Source of the DNA: Listeria immobilis
Lineage (GTDB): Bacteria > Bacillota > Bacilli > Lactobacillales > Listeriaceae
NCBI RefSeq assembly: GCF_014322765.1
Contig: NZ_JAASTZ010000025.1
Coordinates: 1 to 38,048 of the forward strand
Direction: 5' to 3'
DNA: 38,048 bases
In this document: positions 25,862-35,420 of the stretch, in pieces
How positions within the stretch are numbered: the first letter of the stretch is position 1
Layout of the letters: each line of letters starts with the position of its first letter
Translations under genes and position numbers: made by a program
The notes under the pieces: generated by a model
The model's database searches: none
What the model was told of the DNA's origin: nothing
The model's input: the letters and a program-made list of their open reading frames with translations, nothing else

Positions 25862-27231
25862 AATTTGCGATTATAATTCCTTTTTACAATGCTGAAAAAA
25901 GGTTAAAAGTATCCATAAATAGTGTTATTAAGCAGTCCTACCGTTTTTTAGAACATGTCGAGGTGCTGCTTATTAATGATGGAAGCACGGATAATAGCGG
26001 GATTATTGCGAATCATTACGCAGAAAAATATCCCAATAATATTCGCATGTTAAACATTCCGAACGGTGGACCTGCGAAAGCAAGAAACATTGGAATACAT
26101 AATGTACGAGAAGATACTGACTTTGTCGGCTTTTTAGATGCAGACGATGTTTTATCTAGTAATATGTTAGAAAAGATGGCGGCTTTTTTAAATCAATCTA
26201 ACGTAAATATGGTAGTACCAGCTTTTTATTATTTAGATGATTTTGGTAAAAAACAGAAAATTGCTCCACATAAATTAAATTATCGTTTTAAGAATGGCGA
26301 TCGAATGGTGAATATTGAGGAAGAACCTCAGGCAATTCATTATTATATCGGGGGAACTTTTTTACGTTATAAGAGCTTGCAAGAGTTTTCGTTTGCTGAG
26401 GAGCTTTATTTTGGGGAAGATCAGCTCTTAATTACGCAATTTTTATTGAAGAATCGAACGTATGGATTAATTGCGGATGCGGGTTACTATTACTATCGCG
26501 ATATGAAACAAAAGGGCTCGCTTGTAAGTTCTTCTTGGAAAAAAAATGAAAGGTATACAGCTTTTCTTGAAAAGGTATATCAAACATACATAGCAGATTC
26601 TCAAAAGGAATTTGGAAGCGTTATTCCTTATATAAAAACACTTATTGCTTATCATGCGAAGTTGTTTTTTTATAAGGAAAATGTGTATTTTAAAGAGGTA
26701 CTAAATGAGGCTGAACAAGAAGGCTTTGTGGTTGAACTACAGCGAATATTGAAGGTAGTCGGAGCTAATACGATTTTGGCTCTAGACACGCCGCTTGTTG
26801 TAAAAGAAATGATGCTTTCGATTATGCGAAATGGTTGGCCAGTGCAGTTTGAAATGGAACCATTAAGTGAGGTACCGCTAGTTAGTATAAAAGAAGTCTA
26901 TCGAATTGGTAAGCCTGCTGTAGTGGAACTATCGCTAGAAGAACAACGGCAGTCTTTGCCAAATGAAGGCCAGTTTATTCTTGGAGCAAGTACTGACAGC
27001 TCCTCTGCTAAGTTAATTACACGAAAATCTGACCAAAAAATTTGGGATATTTCGGTAAGAAAGGTTGGAAGTATAGAACGAGCGGTGTTTAATTTAAAAC
27101 CATTTCAAAATAAAGTAGCAATCTTTTACAAAGATAGGTATAAAAAAATGTCAATTATCGAGTTACGTGTTATGAATAGCTTATTGGCAAAAATAAAACG
27201 AAATATCAAATTAAAACGAGATTTTAAATAA
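25858..27231 (+). CDS. GT2 family glycosyltransferase of the WTA cluster
   Basis: 457 residues from ATG 25858, preceded by GGAGAGGG. The GT2 domain spans about 1-220: FAIIIPFYNAEKR, INDGSTDN, GGPAKARN and FLDADD, then YFGEDQLL. The C-terminal 200 residues are not recognised and may be a substrate-binding extension. It has no membrane segment, so acts on the inner face. It is followed after 21 bases by a TagF/TarL-type transferase gene, so the two may act as the split equivalent of the GT2/transferase fusion at 19479. The donor sugar is unknown; GlcNAc is plausible from serotype 4b WTA. Confidence 0.87.
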   Translation: MKFAIIIPFYNAEKRLKVSINSVIKQSYRFLEHVEVLLINDGSTDNSGIIANHYAEKYPNNIRMLNIPNGGPAKARNIGIHNVREDTDFVGFLDADDVLSSNMLEKMAAFLNQSNVNMVVPAFYYLDDFGKKQKIAPHKLNYRFKNGDRMVNIEEEPQAIHYYIGGTFLRYKSLQEFSFAEELYFGEDQLLITQFLLKNRTYGLIADAGYYYYRDMKQKGSLVSSSWKKNERYTAFLEKVYQTYIADSQKEFGSVIPYIKTLIAYHAKLFFYKENVYFKEVLNEAEQEGFVVELQRILKVVGANTILALDTPLVVKEMMLSIMRNGWPVQFEMEPLSEVPLVSIKEVYRIGKPAVVELSLEEQRQSLPNEGQFILGASTDSSSAKLITRKSDQKIWDISVRKVGSIERAVFNLKPFQNKVAIFYKDRYKKMSIIELRVMNSLLAKIKRNIKLKRDFK

Positions 27232-27252
27232 AGGGTGGGAGGAAATATCCTG

Positions 27253-28407
27253 ATGAAGTTAGTACAAAAGGTATATTATCTGCTATTTAGGTTGGTGGGA
27301 TTTTTACCTCGACAAAAGCAATTGGTGATGTTTGAAAGCTTTTCTGGAAAACAATATAGTTGTAATCCACGAGCGATTTTTGAATATATGGAAAAAAACA
27401 ATCCAGAATATGAATTACTTTGGAGTGTGAATCCGAAATATGTCGAACTTTTTAAAGCGCAGGGTGTCCCATATGTTACACGTTTCTCAGTCAGTTGGTT
27501 ATTTAAAATGGGACAGGCAAAATATTGGATTTCTAATAGTCGATTGCCATTAGAGCTACCGAAACCTAAAAAAACAATCTATGTGCAAACTTGGCACGGG
27601 ACTCCTTTAAAGAAACTTGGGGTTGATATTGAAGAAGTCCATATGCCGGGGCAAACGACGGAACAATACAAAGCAGATTTTGTAAAAGAAGCGCAGAAAT
27701 GGGATTATTTAATTGCTCCTAATGCATATTCTAGTGCTATTTTTAGACAAGCGTTTGGATTTACTGGTGAAATGATTGAATCGGGATATCCACGTAATGA
27801 TATTTTATTTAGTGCGGACAAAGACGTGAAAATCGCAAATATCAAAAAAGCATTAAATATTTCAGAAGATAAAAAAGTTGTTTTATATGCCCCAACATGG
27901 CGGGATAATGATTTTTACGAAGCAGGAAAATACAAATTTGATTTAAAAATAGATATTGCTCAAATGCAAGAAAAATTGGGAGATGAAGTAGTTTTGCTTG
28001 TTCGGATGCATTATCTAGTTGCGGAACATTTTGATTTTGGGCAATATGGAGATTTTGTACGAGATGCATCAAAACATGAAGATATTCGTGATTTATATTT
28101 AGTGAGTGATTTGTTAATTACTGATTATTCTTCTGTATTTTTTGATTATGCGAATCTGAAACGGCCGATGTTGTTTTATACGTATGATTTGGCTGAATAT
28201 CGTGATACGCTCCGTGGTTTTTATTTTGACTTTGAAAAAAATGCTCCTGGACCACTAGTCGAAACTAATGAGCAATTAATGGATGAGCTTGGTAAAATGC
28301 TTGTCAATCCGCCTGAAATAGAAAGTAGTTTTTTAGAGCAATTTTGTACTTGGGAAGACGGACATGCAGCAGAAAAAACGGTGAATATTGTTTTTGCTAA
28401 AAAATAG
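27253..28407 (+). CDS. CDP-polyol glycerophosphotransferase family protein (TagF/TarL-like)
   Basis: 384 residues from ATG 27253; GGGAGG lies upstream, while the in-frame GTG at 27235 has none. The N-terminus is an amphipathic membrane-associating helix (LVQKVYYLLFRLVGFLPRQ). Family motifs: QTWHGTPLKKLG near residue 113, VLYAPTWRDN and LLITDYSSVFFDYA. It transfers glycerol- or ribitol-phosphate from the CDP donor to the growing WTA chain at the inner membrane face. The WHGTPLK form is more like TagF/TarL than TagB. Eleven bases separate it from the next gene. Confidence 0.88.
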   Translation: MKLVQKVYYLLFRLVGFLPRQKQLVMFESFSGKQYSCNPRAIFEYMEKNNPEYELLWSVNPKYVELFKAQGVPYVTRFSVSWLFKMGQAKYWISNSRLPLELPKPKKTIYVQTWHGTPLKKLGVDIEEVHMPGQTTEQYKADFVKEAQKWDYLIAPNAYSSAIFRQAFGFTGEMIESGYPRNDILFSADKDVKIANIKKALNISEDKKVVLYAPTWRDNDFYEAGKYKFDLKIDIAQMQEKLGDEVVLLVRMHYLVAEHFDFGQYGDFVRDASKHEDIRDLYLVSDLLITDYSSVFFDYANLKRPMLFYTYDLAEYRDTLRGFYFDFEKNAPGPLVETNEQLMDELGKMLVNPPEIESSFLEQFCTWEDGHAAEKTVNIVFAKK

Positions 28408-28418
28408 GCGGTGGAAAA

Positions 28419-29570
28419 ATGAAAAAAATAGCAATTTATATTTATATGTTGGCTGTTAAAGTAGTTGGCGGTTTAGCAAGACTTTTTCCTATGCAGCAAA
28501 AAGTGGTGTTTTTAATTAGTTTTGAAGAGAATCCCGCAGCTATTATTAAGCAAATGGAGCTTGATAAATTTACGCCTAATACGATTGTTTTTTATGATCC
28601 ACGTATAAATGTAACAAACATTTCACGAGATTTTCTAAAGCTAAAACCTAAAAATGTAGCTCAATTTATTCCATTAATGTTTCATCTTAATACGGCAAAA
28701 GTAGTTGTAACTGATAATTATTTTGTGGAATTAGCTGGGGAAAAATGGAGAAAAGGTGCTTCTTGTATTCAAATTTGGCATGCAAATGGTGCGCTAAAGA
28801 AGTTTGGCTGGGAAGATAAAGCAGCGCAAAAAAGAACCACAGCAGATAAAAAACGATTTCAAGCTGTTTATCAACGTTTTACGAATGTCGTCGTTGGGTC
28901 TGATGAAATGGCTTTGATTTTCCAAAAATCGTTTTTATTAGATGAAAAACAGCTATTAAAGATTGGCGTGCCCAGAACCGATTATTTTTTTGATAAGGAG
29001 AAGTTGAAAGCAAATTATGATTGGACCTTTCAATCGTTAAATCTTTCCAATAAAAAACAGCTATTGTATGCTCCTACTTTTCGTGATGATGAGTTACAAA
29101 ACACGTCTTTACACTTAGATATTGCTGAAATGGAACGAGCACTGGGTGAGGAATATCAATTAATTTTAAAATTACATCCTTCGATTAGTAATGATTTAGA
29201 AAAGTTGGATAGTGATTTTGTCGTCTATGTAGATAAAGAAACACCCATTGAAACCTTGCTTCCAGTGGTGGATATTTTAATTACAGATTATTCATCAATT
29301 CCATTTGAATTTGCTTTACTTGAAAAGCCGATGATTTTTTATACCTATGATTTACAAGCATATGATAAAGCTAGGGGACTTTCGGATGGCTTTTTAGAGA
29401 CAATTCCTGGTCAACCTGTTTTTACAACGACGGAACTAATTGAAGAAATTAAAAAAGGGTCGTTTGATTTAGAAAAAGTACGCCAATTTGCTACCAAATG
29501 GAATAAATACTCAGATGGATCCTCTAGCTTGCGATTTGTTTCGCTTCTAAAAGAAAGGCTGGAAAAGTAG
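28419..29570 (+). CDS. tarB: TarB-like teichoic acid glycerophosphotransferase (primase)
   Basis: 383 residues from ATG 28419, after GGCGGTGG. The N-terminus is hydrophobic (KKIAIYIYMLAVKVVGGLARLF), typical for membrane association in this family. Motifs: QIWHANGALKKFGW near residue 118, LLYAPTFRDDE and ILITDYSSIPFEFA near residue 288. The WHANGALKKFG form resembles TagB, which adds the first glycerol phosphate to the ManNAc-GlcNAc lipid linker. The neighbouring CDP-glycerol synthase gene tagD supports that. The alternative is another polymerase-type paralogue. Confidence 0.82.
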   Translation: MKKIAIYIYMLAVKVVGGLARLFPMQQKVVFLISFEENPAAIIKQMELDKFTPNTIVFYDPRINVTNISRDFLKLKPKNVAQFIPLMFHLNTAKVVVTDNYFVELAGEKWRKGASCIQIWHANGALKKFGWEDKAAQKRTTADKKRFQAVYQRFTNVVVGSDEMALIFQKSFLLDEKQLLKIGVPRTDYFFDKEKLKANYDWTFQSLNLSNKKQLLYAPTFRDDELQNTSLHLDIAEMERALGEEYQLILKLHPSISNDLEKLDSDFVVYVDKETPIETLLPVVDILITDYSSIPFEFALLEKPMIFYTYDLQAYDKARGLSDGFLETIPGQPVFTTTELIEEIKKGSFDLEKVRQFATKWNKYSDGSSSLRFVSLLKERLEK

Positions 29571-29634
29571 CATTGCTAACCAGTAGAGATTTTTTTTGTT
29601 TCTTGATATACTACTAAAGAAAGTAGGTGAGCTG

Positions 29635-30018
29635 ATGAAAAAAGTAATTACATACGGCACATTTGATTTAATTCACTGGGGGCATATTCGTTTATTAGAA
29701 CGTGCTAAATCACTAGGAGACTATTTGATTGTAGCGATTTCGACAGATGAATTCAATCGATTGAAACATAAAGAAGCATACCATAATTTTGAGCATCGTA
29801 AGCTGATTTTAGAAGCGATAAGATATGTGGATGAAGTGATTCCAGAAAGTAATTGGGAACAAAAATTAGACGACGTTAAAAATAAGGATATTGATATTTT
29901 TGTAATGGGGGACGACTGGGAAGGTGAGTTTGATTTTCTAAAACCATACTGTGAAGTCGTTTATCTACCTCGGACAGATGGTATTTCTACTTCAAAAATA
30001 AAAGATGATTTGAAATAG
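29635..30018 (+). CDS. tagD: Glycerol-3-phosphate cytidylyltransferase
   Basis: 127 residues from ATG 29635, after TAGGTGAGC; the upstream in-frame ATG at 29596 would add 13 residues not found in the family. Motifs: GTFDLIHWGH with the HxGH-type signature HWGH at residues 14-17, and RTDGISTSKIK, the C-terminal RTxGISTT-type motif. It makes CDP-glycerol from CTP and sn-glycerol-3-phosphate, needed for the WTA linkage unit. It is the last gene of the teichoic acid operon and is followed by a hairpin. Confidence 0.95.
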   Translation: MKKVITYGTFDLIHWGHIRLLERAKSLGDYLIVAISTDEFNRLKHKEAYHNFEHRKLILEAIRYVDEVIPESNWEQKLDDVKNKDIDIFVMGDDWEGEFDFLKPYCEVVYLPRTDGISTSKIKDDLK

Positions 30019-30023
30019 TAACG

Positions 30024-30080
30024 GCACAAAATGAGTACTCCAATAATGTTTAATTATTAGGTGGGATGCTTATTTTGTGC
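30024..30080 (+). terminator. Imperfect long hairpin after tagD
   Basis: Outer 9-bp stem GCACAAAAT (30024-30032) with ATTTTGTGC (30072-30080) and a partly paired interior ending in ATAAT/ATTAT. The following T tract is weak (TATTATTATT). Confidence 0.5.
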
Positions 30081-30136
30081 TATTATTATTTATAAATGAT
30101 AACTAAATTAGAACAGTTAGGTTAGGAGCAAAAGGA

Positions 30137-31627
30137 ATGACAAATTTATTTCAAGATGATAGTCTAACGCTGCATACAGACCTTTATCAACTTAATATGA
30201 TGAAAGCGTATTTTGACGATGGACTTCATGAGCGTAGATCGGTATTTGAAGTTTTTTTCCGTGATATGCCATTTGATTCAGGTTTTGTTGTATTTGCTGG
30301 ACTAGAACGAATTATTCACTATATGCAAAATTTACGTTTTACGGAAACGGATATTACCTATTTACATGATGAACTTGGCTTTGATGGACCATTTTTAGAA
30401 TACTTACGAACATTTAAATTTAAAGGGAATATTCTTGCTGCGAAAGAAGGAGAATTTGTTTTTAAAACAGAGCCTATCTTGCAAGTGGAAGCAAGTCTTG
30501 CAGAAGCGCAGTTAATTGAAACAGCTTTACTTAATATTGTGAATTTCCAAACGCTAATTGCAACCAAAGCAGCACGAATTCGTTCAGTTATAGAGGATGA
30601 AACATTTGCAGAGTTTGGAACAAGACGTGCACAAGAATTGGATGCAGCTATTTGGGGTACACGGGCAGCCTATATTGGCGGTTGTGATTCTACAAGTAAT
30701 GTTCGCGCTGGAAAAATATTCGGCATTCCTGTGTCTGGTACGATGGCGCATGCGATGGTTCAAGCTTATCGTGATGAACTAGAGGCATTTAGAAGCTATG
30801 CTAAAACACATTTTGATTCCATTTTCTTAGTAGATACATATGATACGCTAAAATCAGGTGTTCCAAATGCCATCAAAGTAGCACAAGAAATGGGTGACAA
30901 AATTAATTTTATTGGTATTCGTTTAGATAGCGGGGATATGGCTTTCCTATCTAAAAAAGCCCGCCAAATGCTAGATGATGCTGGTTTCACCGAAGCGAAA
31001 ATTTTTGCTTCTAGTGATTTAGATGAACATACGATTTTATCTTTAAAAGCCCAAAAAGCAAAAATTGATTCATGGGGCGTGGGTACGAAACTAATTACTG
31101 CATATGACCAACCTGCACTTGGAGCCGTCTATAAAATGGCTGCAATTGCGGATGAAAATGATATTTTACAAGATTCGATTAAGCTTTCTAGTAATACTGA
31201 AAAAGTTTCCACTCCAGGTAAGAAAAAAGTTTACCGGATTATTACGAGCGAAGATGGCTTAAAAGCAGAAGGAGACTACATTGCTTTAGAGGATGAATCG
31301 CTTGAAAACGTTGATAAATTAACGATGTTCCACCCAGTGCATACGTACATTATGAAAACGGTGGAAAATTTTACAGCCCGTGAGCTACTTGTACCGATTT
31401 TTAAAGACGGCGAACTAGTCTATGAAATGCCAACTTTAGATGAAATTAAAGCGTATAAAGAAGAAAATCTAGCACTACTTTGGGATGAGTATAAGCGTAC
31501 TGTTCGTCCGGAGCAATACCCAGTAGATTTAAGTGTCAAATGTTGGAAAAATAAAATGCGCAATATCGAAAAAGTCCGGAAGAGTGTTCAATTACATTCA
31601 CCAGTTGAATTAGATATGCCGTTTTAG
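30137..31627 (+). CDS. pncB: Nicotinate phosphoribosyltransferase
   Basis: 496 residues from ATG 30137, with TAGGAGC upstream. It converts nicotinate, PRPP and ATP to nicotinate mononucleotide in NAD salvage. Recognisable features: [15 protein letters not shown] at the start, [30 protein letters not shown] and SWGVGTKL with the phosphate-binding glycines. Length fits the longer bacterial class. nadE follows after eleven bases, so the two form a salvage operon. Listeria lacks de novo NAD synthesis and needs nicotinate salvage, by general knowledge. Confidence 0.95.
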   Translation: MTNLFQDDSLTLHTDLYQLNMMKAYFDDGLHERRSVFEVFFRDMPFDSGFVVFAGLERIIHYMQNLRFTETDITYLHDELGFDGPFLEYLRTFKFKGNILAAKEGEFVFKTEPILQVEASLAEAQLIETALLNIVNFQTLIATKAARIRSVIEDETFAEFGTRRAQELDAAIWGTRAAYIGGCDSTSNVRAGKIFGIPVSGTMAHAMVQAYRDELEAFRSYAKTHFDSIFLVDTYDTLKSGVPNAIKVAQEMGDKINFIGIRLDSGDMAFLSKKARQMLDDAGFTEAKIFASSDLDEHTILSLKAQKAKIDSWGVGTKLITAYDQPALGAVYKMAAIADENDILQDSIKLSSNTEKVSTPGKKKVYRIITSEDGLKAEGDYIALEDESLENVDKLTMFHPVHTYIMKTVENFTARELLVPIFKDGELVYEMPTLDEIKAYKEENLALLWDEYKRTVRPEQYPVDLSVKCWKNKMRNIEKVRKSVQLHSPVELDMPF

Positions 31628-31638
31628 GAGGAATTATG

Positions 31639-32463
31639 ATGGATATCAGAAAAAGAATTTTAGCAGATATGCAAGTAGCAGAAACAATTGATGCTCGGGC
31701 AGAAATTAGAAAAAGTGTTGAGTTTTTAAAAGCATATTTAAAAAAGAACCCGTTCTTAAAAAGCTTTGTTCTTGGGATTTCTGGTGGGCAAGATTCCACG
31801 TTAGCAGGAAAATTAGCACAAATGGCGATAAGTGAACTACGCGCAGAAACGGCTGACGAGGAGTATCAGTTTTTCGCGGTGAGCTTACCATACGGAATTC
31901 AACTAGATGAATCGGACCGTCAAGATGCCCTTGATTTTATGCAACCGGACAACAGACTGACCGTCAATATTAAAGCTTCAGTGGACGCAAGTGTGGCGGC
32001 TCTTAGTGAAGCGGGCGTTGAGCTATCTGATTTTGCAAAAGGAAATGAAAAAGCGCGCGAACGAATGAAAGTCCAATATGCGATTGCGGCAATGAATAAA
32101 GGTGTAGTTGTTGGAACCGATCATTCGGCAGAAGCAGTTACTGGCTTTTATACAAAATATGGTGATGGCGGAACGGATATAAATCCACTATTTCGCTTAA
32201 ATAAACGTCAAGGCAAGGCACTTCTAAAAGAGCTTGGTTGCCCGGAACATTTATATATGAAAAAACCGACTGCTGATTTAGAAGATAATAAACCAGCGCT
32301 TCCCGATGAAGTAGCTCTAGGTGTTACTTACGACCAAATTGATGATTATTTGGAAGGCAAAACAGTTCCAGCAGAAGCAGCAGCAAAAATTGAAAACTGG
32401 TTTATTAAAACAGAGCATAAGCGCCATATGGCAATTACGATATTAGATGATTTTTGGAAATAG
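31639..32463 (+). CDS. nadE: NH3-dependent NAD synthetase
   Basis: 274 residues from ATG 31639; an ATG three bases earlier is only four bases from AGGAGG, so the second is preferred. SGGQDST at residues 48-54 is the pyrophosphatase P-loop, and [23 protein letters not shown] follows the usual family pattern. No glutaminase domain is present, so ammonia is used to amidate nicotinate adenine dinucleotide to NAD. It completes the pathway begun by pncB next to it. Confidence 0.95.
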   Translation: MDIRKRILADMQVAETIDARAEIRKSVEFLKAYLKKNPFLKSFVLGISGGQDSTLAGKLAQMAISELRAETADEEYQFFAVSLPYGIQLDESDRQDALDFMQPDNRLTVNIKASVDASVAALSEAGVELSDFAKGNEKARERMKVQYAIAAMNKGVVVGTDHSAEAVTGFYTKYGDGGTDINPLFRLNKRQGKALLKELGCPEHLYMKKPTADLEDNKPALPDEVALGVTYDQIDDYLEGKTVPAEAAAKIENWFIKTEHKRHMAITILDDFWK

Positions 32464-32475
32464 GAGGTTGTTTAA

Positions 32476-32784
32476 ATGAAAGTTGGTTATGGATTATTAA
32501 CAGCTTTTTATACACATCCTGGAGAGCGTGATCAGTTAGTGAAGCTCTTGCTAGAAGCGGCAGAAGGCTTGGAAGAATATAATACATGTATCCAGTACAT
32601 CGTTAGTGTTTCAGAGACAGAAGCGGAGACGATTTTTGTTTCAGAAATCTGGGTCGACAAAGGTCATCATGAAGCTTCTCTTGATAACATTGCTGTAAAG
32701 AGCATGATTGCAAAAGCTAAACCGCTAATCAAAGAAGTCAAACGCATCCAAGAACTAGATATCCTTGGCGGCAAAGGAATGTAG
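32476..32784 (+). CDS. Small ABM-type monooxygenase-like protein
   Basis: 102 residues from ATG 32476, after AGGAGG and twelve bases behind nadE, so probably in the same operon. It has the ferredoxin-like fold pattern of antibiotic-biosynthesis-monooxygenase (YgiN-type) proteins: YGLLTAFYTHPGERDQLVKLL, a central YIVSVSETEAETIFVSEIW strand pair, and HHEASLDNIAVKSMI. Family members oxidise quinols or act in heme or redox chemistry, but many are uncharacterised. The reaction here cannot be inferred. A terminator follows. Confidence 0.75.
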   Translation: MKVGYGLLTAFYTHPGERDQLVKLLLEAAEGLEEYNTCIQYIVSVSETEAETIFVSEIWVDKGHHEASLDNIAVKSMIAKAKPLIKEVKRIQELDILGGKGM

Positions 32785-32798
32785 ATATGCAAAACAAG

Positions 32799-32830
32799 AA
32801 TGATTCTGGGATTTTCCAGAGTCATTTTTT
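32799..32830 (+). terminator. Terminator of the pncB-nadE operon
   Basis: Stem AATGATTCTGG (32799-32809) with CCAGAGTCATT (32816-32826), one T-G wobble, followed by four further T residues. It partly separates the NAD genes from the PTS IIB gene. Confidence 0.75.
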
Positions 32831-32842
32831 GGAGGGATGAAG

Positions 32843-33247
32843 TTGAAAACATTAATGATTGTCTGCGCTGGCGGAGCGACTTCCAGCTTAATGGCACAAA
32901 ACGTGGTGAAAAGCGCGGTTTCAGAAGGATTGGATGCTGTACTTGTTTTTCCAGAAGATGTGAAGTACCAAGATCGTTTCCGTGAAAATTTTGGCGAGCG
33001 AGATTTAGTTGTTGTAATGGGTCCCGTTGGCGCAATAACGGCTGGGAAATTCCGCAATTATAAAGAACAAGTCGATGCAGTGCTAGTCGCGCCACAAGTA
33101 AAATACATGTATAAAACAGTAGAAGAAGTTTTAGGGGAGCTTGAAATCCCTTGTGCTAATATAAATTCACTTGATTTTGGTCGAATGCGCGGCGATAAAA
33201 TTCTCGTCCAAGGTTTAGGGCTGATAGACGAGAAAAATTCCAAATAA
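32843..33247 (+). CDS. Orphan PTS lactose/cellobiose-type IIB component
   Basis: 134 residues from a TTG at 32843, seven bases after GGAGG; the in-frame ATG at 32837 is nearly touching that site and is less likely. KTLMIVCAGGATSSLMAQ carries the phosphorylated cysteine at residue 8, as in CelA-type IIB proteins, followed by the alternating strands and helices of that fold. The tail beyond about residue 105 is longer than in most IIB proteins. It would relay phosphate from IIA to a sugar, but no IIA or IIC gene is next to it. A regulatory role or pairing with a distant transporter is possible. Confidence 0.83.
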   Translation: MKTLMIVCAGGATSSLMAQNVVKSAVSEGLDAVLVFPEDVKYQDRFRENFGERDLVVVMGPVGAITAGKFRNYKEQVDAVLVAPQVKYMYKTVEEVLGELEIPCANINSLDFGRMRGDKILVQGLGLIDEKNSK

Positions 33248-33291
33248 GGTGTTGCAACTTTAGAGGGGACACGTTAAAATGAAAGAAGATG

Positions 33292-33318
33292 AAAAGGACA
33301 AGTGATTTGTCCTTTTCT
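33292..33318 (+). terminator. Terminator after the PTS IIB gene
   Basis: 10-bp stem AAAAGGACAA (33292-33301) with TTGTCCTTTT (33307-33316), symmetric with A and T tracts. Confidence 0.8.
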
Positions 33319-33335
33319 TATTATTACCGTGAAGT

Positions 33336-33360
33336 AACCGCATTTTTGCGGTTTCATTTT
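33336..33360 (+). terminator. Hairpin in front of guaA
   Basis: 7-bp stem AACCGCA (33336-33342) with TGCGGTT (33347-33353), a four-base T loop, then TCATTTT. It lies only some 20 bases before the guaA start, so it could be a second terminator or part of an attenuator for guaA. Confidence 0.45.
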
Positions 33361-33376
33361 ATAGATAAGGGTGGTT

Positions 33377-34933
33377 TTGTTTAAAATTATGAAAGACTTT
33401 ACCGAGCAAGAGAAAATTATCGTTCTAGACTTTGGTAGCCAGTATAACCAACTTATTACGCGCCGTATCCGTGATTTTGGCGTGTATAGTGAATTACATC
33501 CGCATACTATCACACTCGAAGAAATGAAAGCACTAAATCCAACGGGAATTATTTTTTCAGGAGGACCAAACAGCGTATACGATAAAGATGCTTTTCGTGC
33601 GGATGAAAGAATTTTTGACATGGGTATTCCGATTTTAGGAATTTGTTACGGCATGCAATTAATGACTGTCCATTTTGATGGGAAAGTAGAAGCCGCAAAA
33701 GACCGTGAATACGGAAAAGCAGATATCCATGTAGAAGTACCTAACCGTTTATTTGCTGGACTTCCAACTGATCAAGTAGTTTGGATGAGTCATGGCGACT
33801 TAGTGGTACAAGAACCAGCTGGATTTGAAGTAACGACAACAAGCCCATCTTGCCCGATTGCCGGAATTGCTGACGAAGACCGCCAACTTTACGGCGTACA
33901 ATTCCACCCAGAAGTACGTCACTCCGAATACGGAAACGAATTACTGAAGAATTTTGCATTAAACATCTGTGGCTGTAAAGGCGACTGGACAATGGAAAAC
34001 TTTAGCGAAGTCGAAATCGCTAAAATCCAAGAAATCGTTGGCGACAAAAAAGTCTTGCTAGCTCTTTCTGGCGGTGTAGATTCCTCTGTTGTAGGTGTGT
34101 TAATCCATAAAGCGATTGGCGACCAACTAACCTGTATTTTCGTTGACCACGGCTTGCTTCGTAAAGGTGAAGCAGACCAAGTAATGGCAACTTTACAAGG
34201 TGAATTCAATATGAACATCATCAAAGTAGACGCGAAAAAACGCTTCATGGACAAACTAGCTGGCGTTTCTGACCCAGAACAAAAACGCAAAATCATCGGC
34301 AACGAATTCATTTACGTTTTCGATGACGAAGCAAACAAACTAGACGGCGTAGAATTCCTCGCACAGGGAACACTTTACACCGACATTATCGAAAGTGGTA
34401 CAGCAACCGCCCAAACAATCAAATCACATCACAACGTTGGCGGACTACCAGAAGATATGCAATTTCAACTAATCGAACCACTAAACACCCTTTTCAAAGA
34501 TGAAGTTCGCGCCCTTGGAACCGAACTTGGTATGCCTGATGCAATCGTTTGGCGCCAACCATTCCCAGGTCCAGGTCTTGGAATCCGTGTCCTTGGCGAA
34601 ATCACCGAAGAAAAACTAGAAATCGTTCGTGATTCTGATTATATTTTACGCGAAGAAATCAAAAAAGCCGGCTTAGAACGCGAAATCTGGCAATACTTCA
34701 CAGCCCTTCCAAATATCCGTAGCGTTGGTGTTATGGGTGACGGTAGAACGTATGACCATACTGTGGTTGTTCGTGCGGTGACGAGTATTGATGGGATGAC
34801 TGCAGATTGGGCTCGTATTCCGTGGGATGTGCTGGAGAAGATTTCAGTGCGGATTGTGAATGAAGTAGCTCATGTGAATCGGGTTGTTTATGATATTACG
34901 AGTAAACCGCCTGCTACGGTGGAGTGGGAATAA
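33377..34933 (+). CDS. guaA: GMP synthase (glutamine-hydrolysing)
   Basis: 518 residues from a TTG at 33377, six bases after AAGG; the frame extends to a GTG at 33371, and an ATG at 33389 is the alternative. The glutaminase domain (about 1-200) has GICYGMQL with Cys90 and [12 protein letters not shown] with the catalytic His and Glu. The ATP-pyrophosphatase domain has [11 protein letters not shown]. The C-terminal dimerisation domain ends [10 protein letters not shown]. It aminates XMP to GMP. The last 64 sense codons differ sharply in base choice from those before: only two end in C, whereas C endings are common upstream, which suggests mosaic origin of the 3' end. guaA 3' ends are known integration sites for mobile elements. 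Confidence 0.97.
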   Translation: MFKIMKDFTEQEKIIVLDFGSQYNQLITRRIRDFGVYSELHPHTITLEEMKALNPTGIIFSGGPNSVYDKDAFRADERIFDMGIPILGICYGMQLMTVHFDGKVEAAKDREYGKADIHVEVPNRLFAGLPTDQVVWMSHGDLVVQEPAGFEVTTTSPSCPIAGIADEDRQLYGVQFHPEVRHSEYGNELLKNFALNICGCKGDWTMENFSEVEIAKIQEIVGDKKVLLALSGGVDSSVVGVLIHKAIGDQLTCIFVDHGLLRKGEADQVMATLQGEFNMNIIKVDAKKRFMDKLAGVSDPEQKRKIIGNEFIYVFDDEANKLDGVEFLAQGTLYTDIIESGTATAQTIKSHHNVGGLPEDMQFQLIEPLNTLFKDEVRALGTELGMPDAIVWRQPFPGPGLGIRVLGEITEEKLEIVRDSDYILREEIKKAGLEREIWQYFTALPNIRSVGVMGDGRTYDHTVVVRAVTSIDGMTADWARIPWDVLEKISVRIVNEVAHVNRVVYDITSKPPATVEWE

Positions 34934-34986
34934 AGAACCAACATAATATGGATGGGGAATATCGATAAATCAACGTTTTTCAATTA

Positions 34987-35103
34987 CTAAAGTGCTTGAT
35001 TTTCATTAAAAATGATATGGTTCCCTACCTTTTCCCTACCAAAATAACCCCTGCTAAGATAGTACTTAGCAGAGGATTTTTGTGTAATCCTACTTTTTAA
35101 CAT
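34987..35103 (-). pseudogene. Possible C-terminal relic of a tyrosine integrase
   Basis: On the minus strand, 38 codons open from an ATG at 35103 without a ribosome binding site. The peptide contains YLSRGYFGREKVGNHIIF; a repeated aromatic/Gly-Lys-Val-Gly pattern like this is common at the end of integrases of the phage/ICE type. In EGD-e an integrase gene sits in this spot and orientation behind guaA, as I remember. No catalytic residues remain. A hairpin CTGCTAAG/CTTAGCAG lies within it. The assignment rests on position and a short motif only. Confidence 0.3.
35051..35080 (+). terminator. Terminator downstream of guaA
   Basis: Perfect 8-bp stem CTGCTAAG (35051-35058) with CTTAGCAG (35065-35072), a six-base loop, then AGGATTTTT. 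It could end the guaA transcript. Confidence 0.55.
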
Positions 35104-35303
35104 ATAGATAACTTCACAAATGCATATTTTCAATTTATTGATAACAGTATTCAATTTTTTATTTATCTAAGAATGCTTTAACCATCAAACTATATCTTTC
35201 TATAAACACTTAATCCTTTCTTATCTTTACTCTGTTTAAATATTCTACATTCTCTATTCAATCCAAAGGAAGCAGCGAAATAAACTCCATAGTTTGTTAA
35301 ATT

Positions 35304-35420
35304 TTAAGATGCACTCATTTCAATACCACCAAGTCGAATAACAAACTCTTCTAGCGTTGTTTTGGGTAGATGGTTCTGATGCAATGTTACTAATTTCTTG
35401 ATTTCACTATCACCGATAAA
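35304..35420 (-). pseudogene. Unassigned gene fragment (38 codons, no start)
   Basis: A minus-strand reading frame closed upstream by a stop and lacking a start reads FIGDSEIKKLVTLHQ.., later TTLEEFVIRLGGIEMSAS, then stop. Its composition is protein-like, but I recognise no family. The rest of 35104-35458 shows stop codons in all frames and nothing else. It fits decay of an inserted element. Confidence 0.3.
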
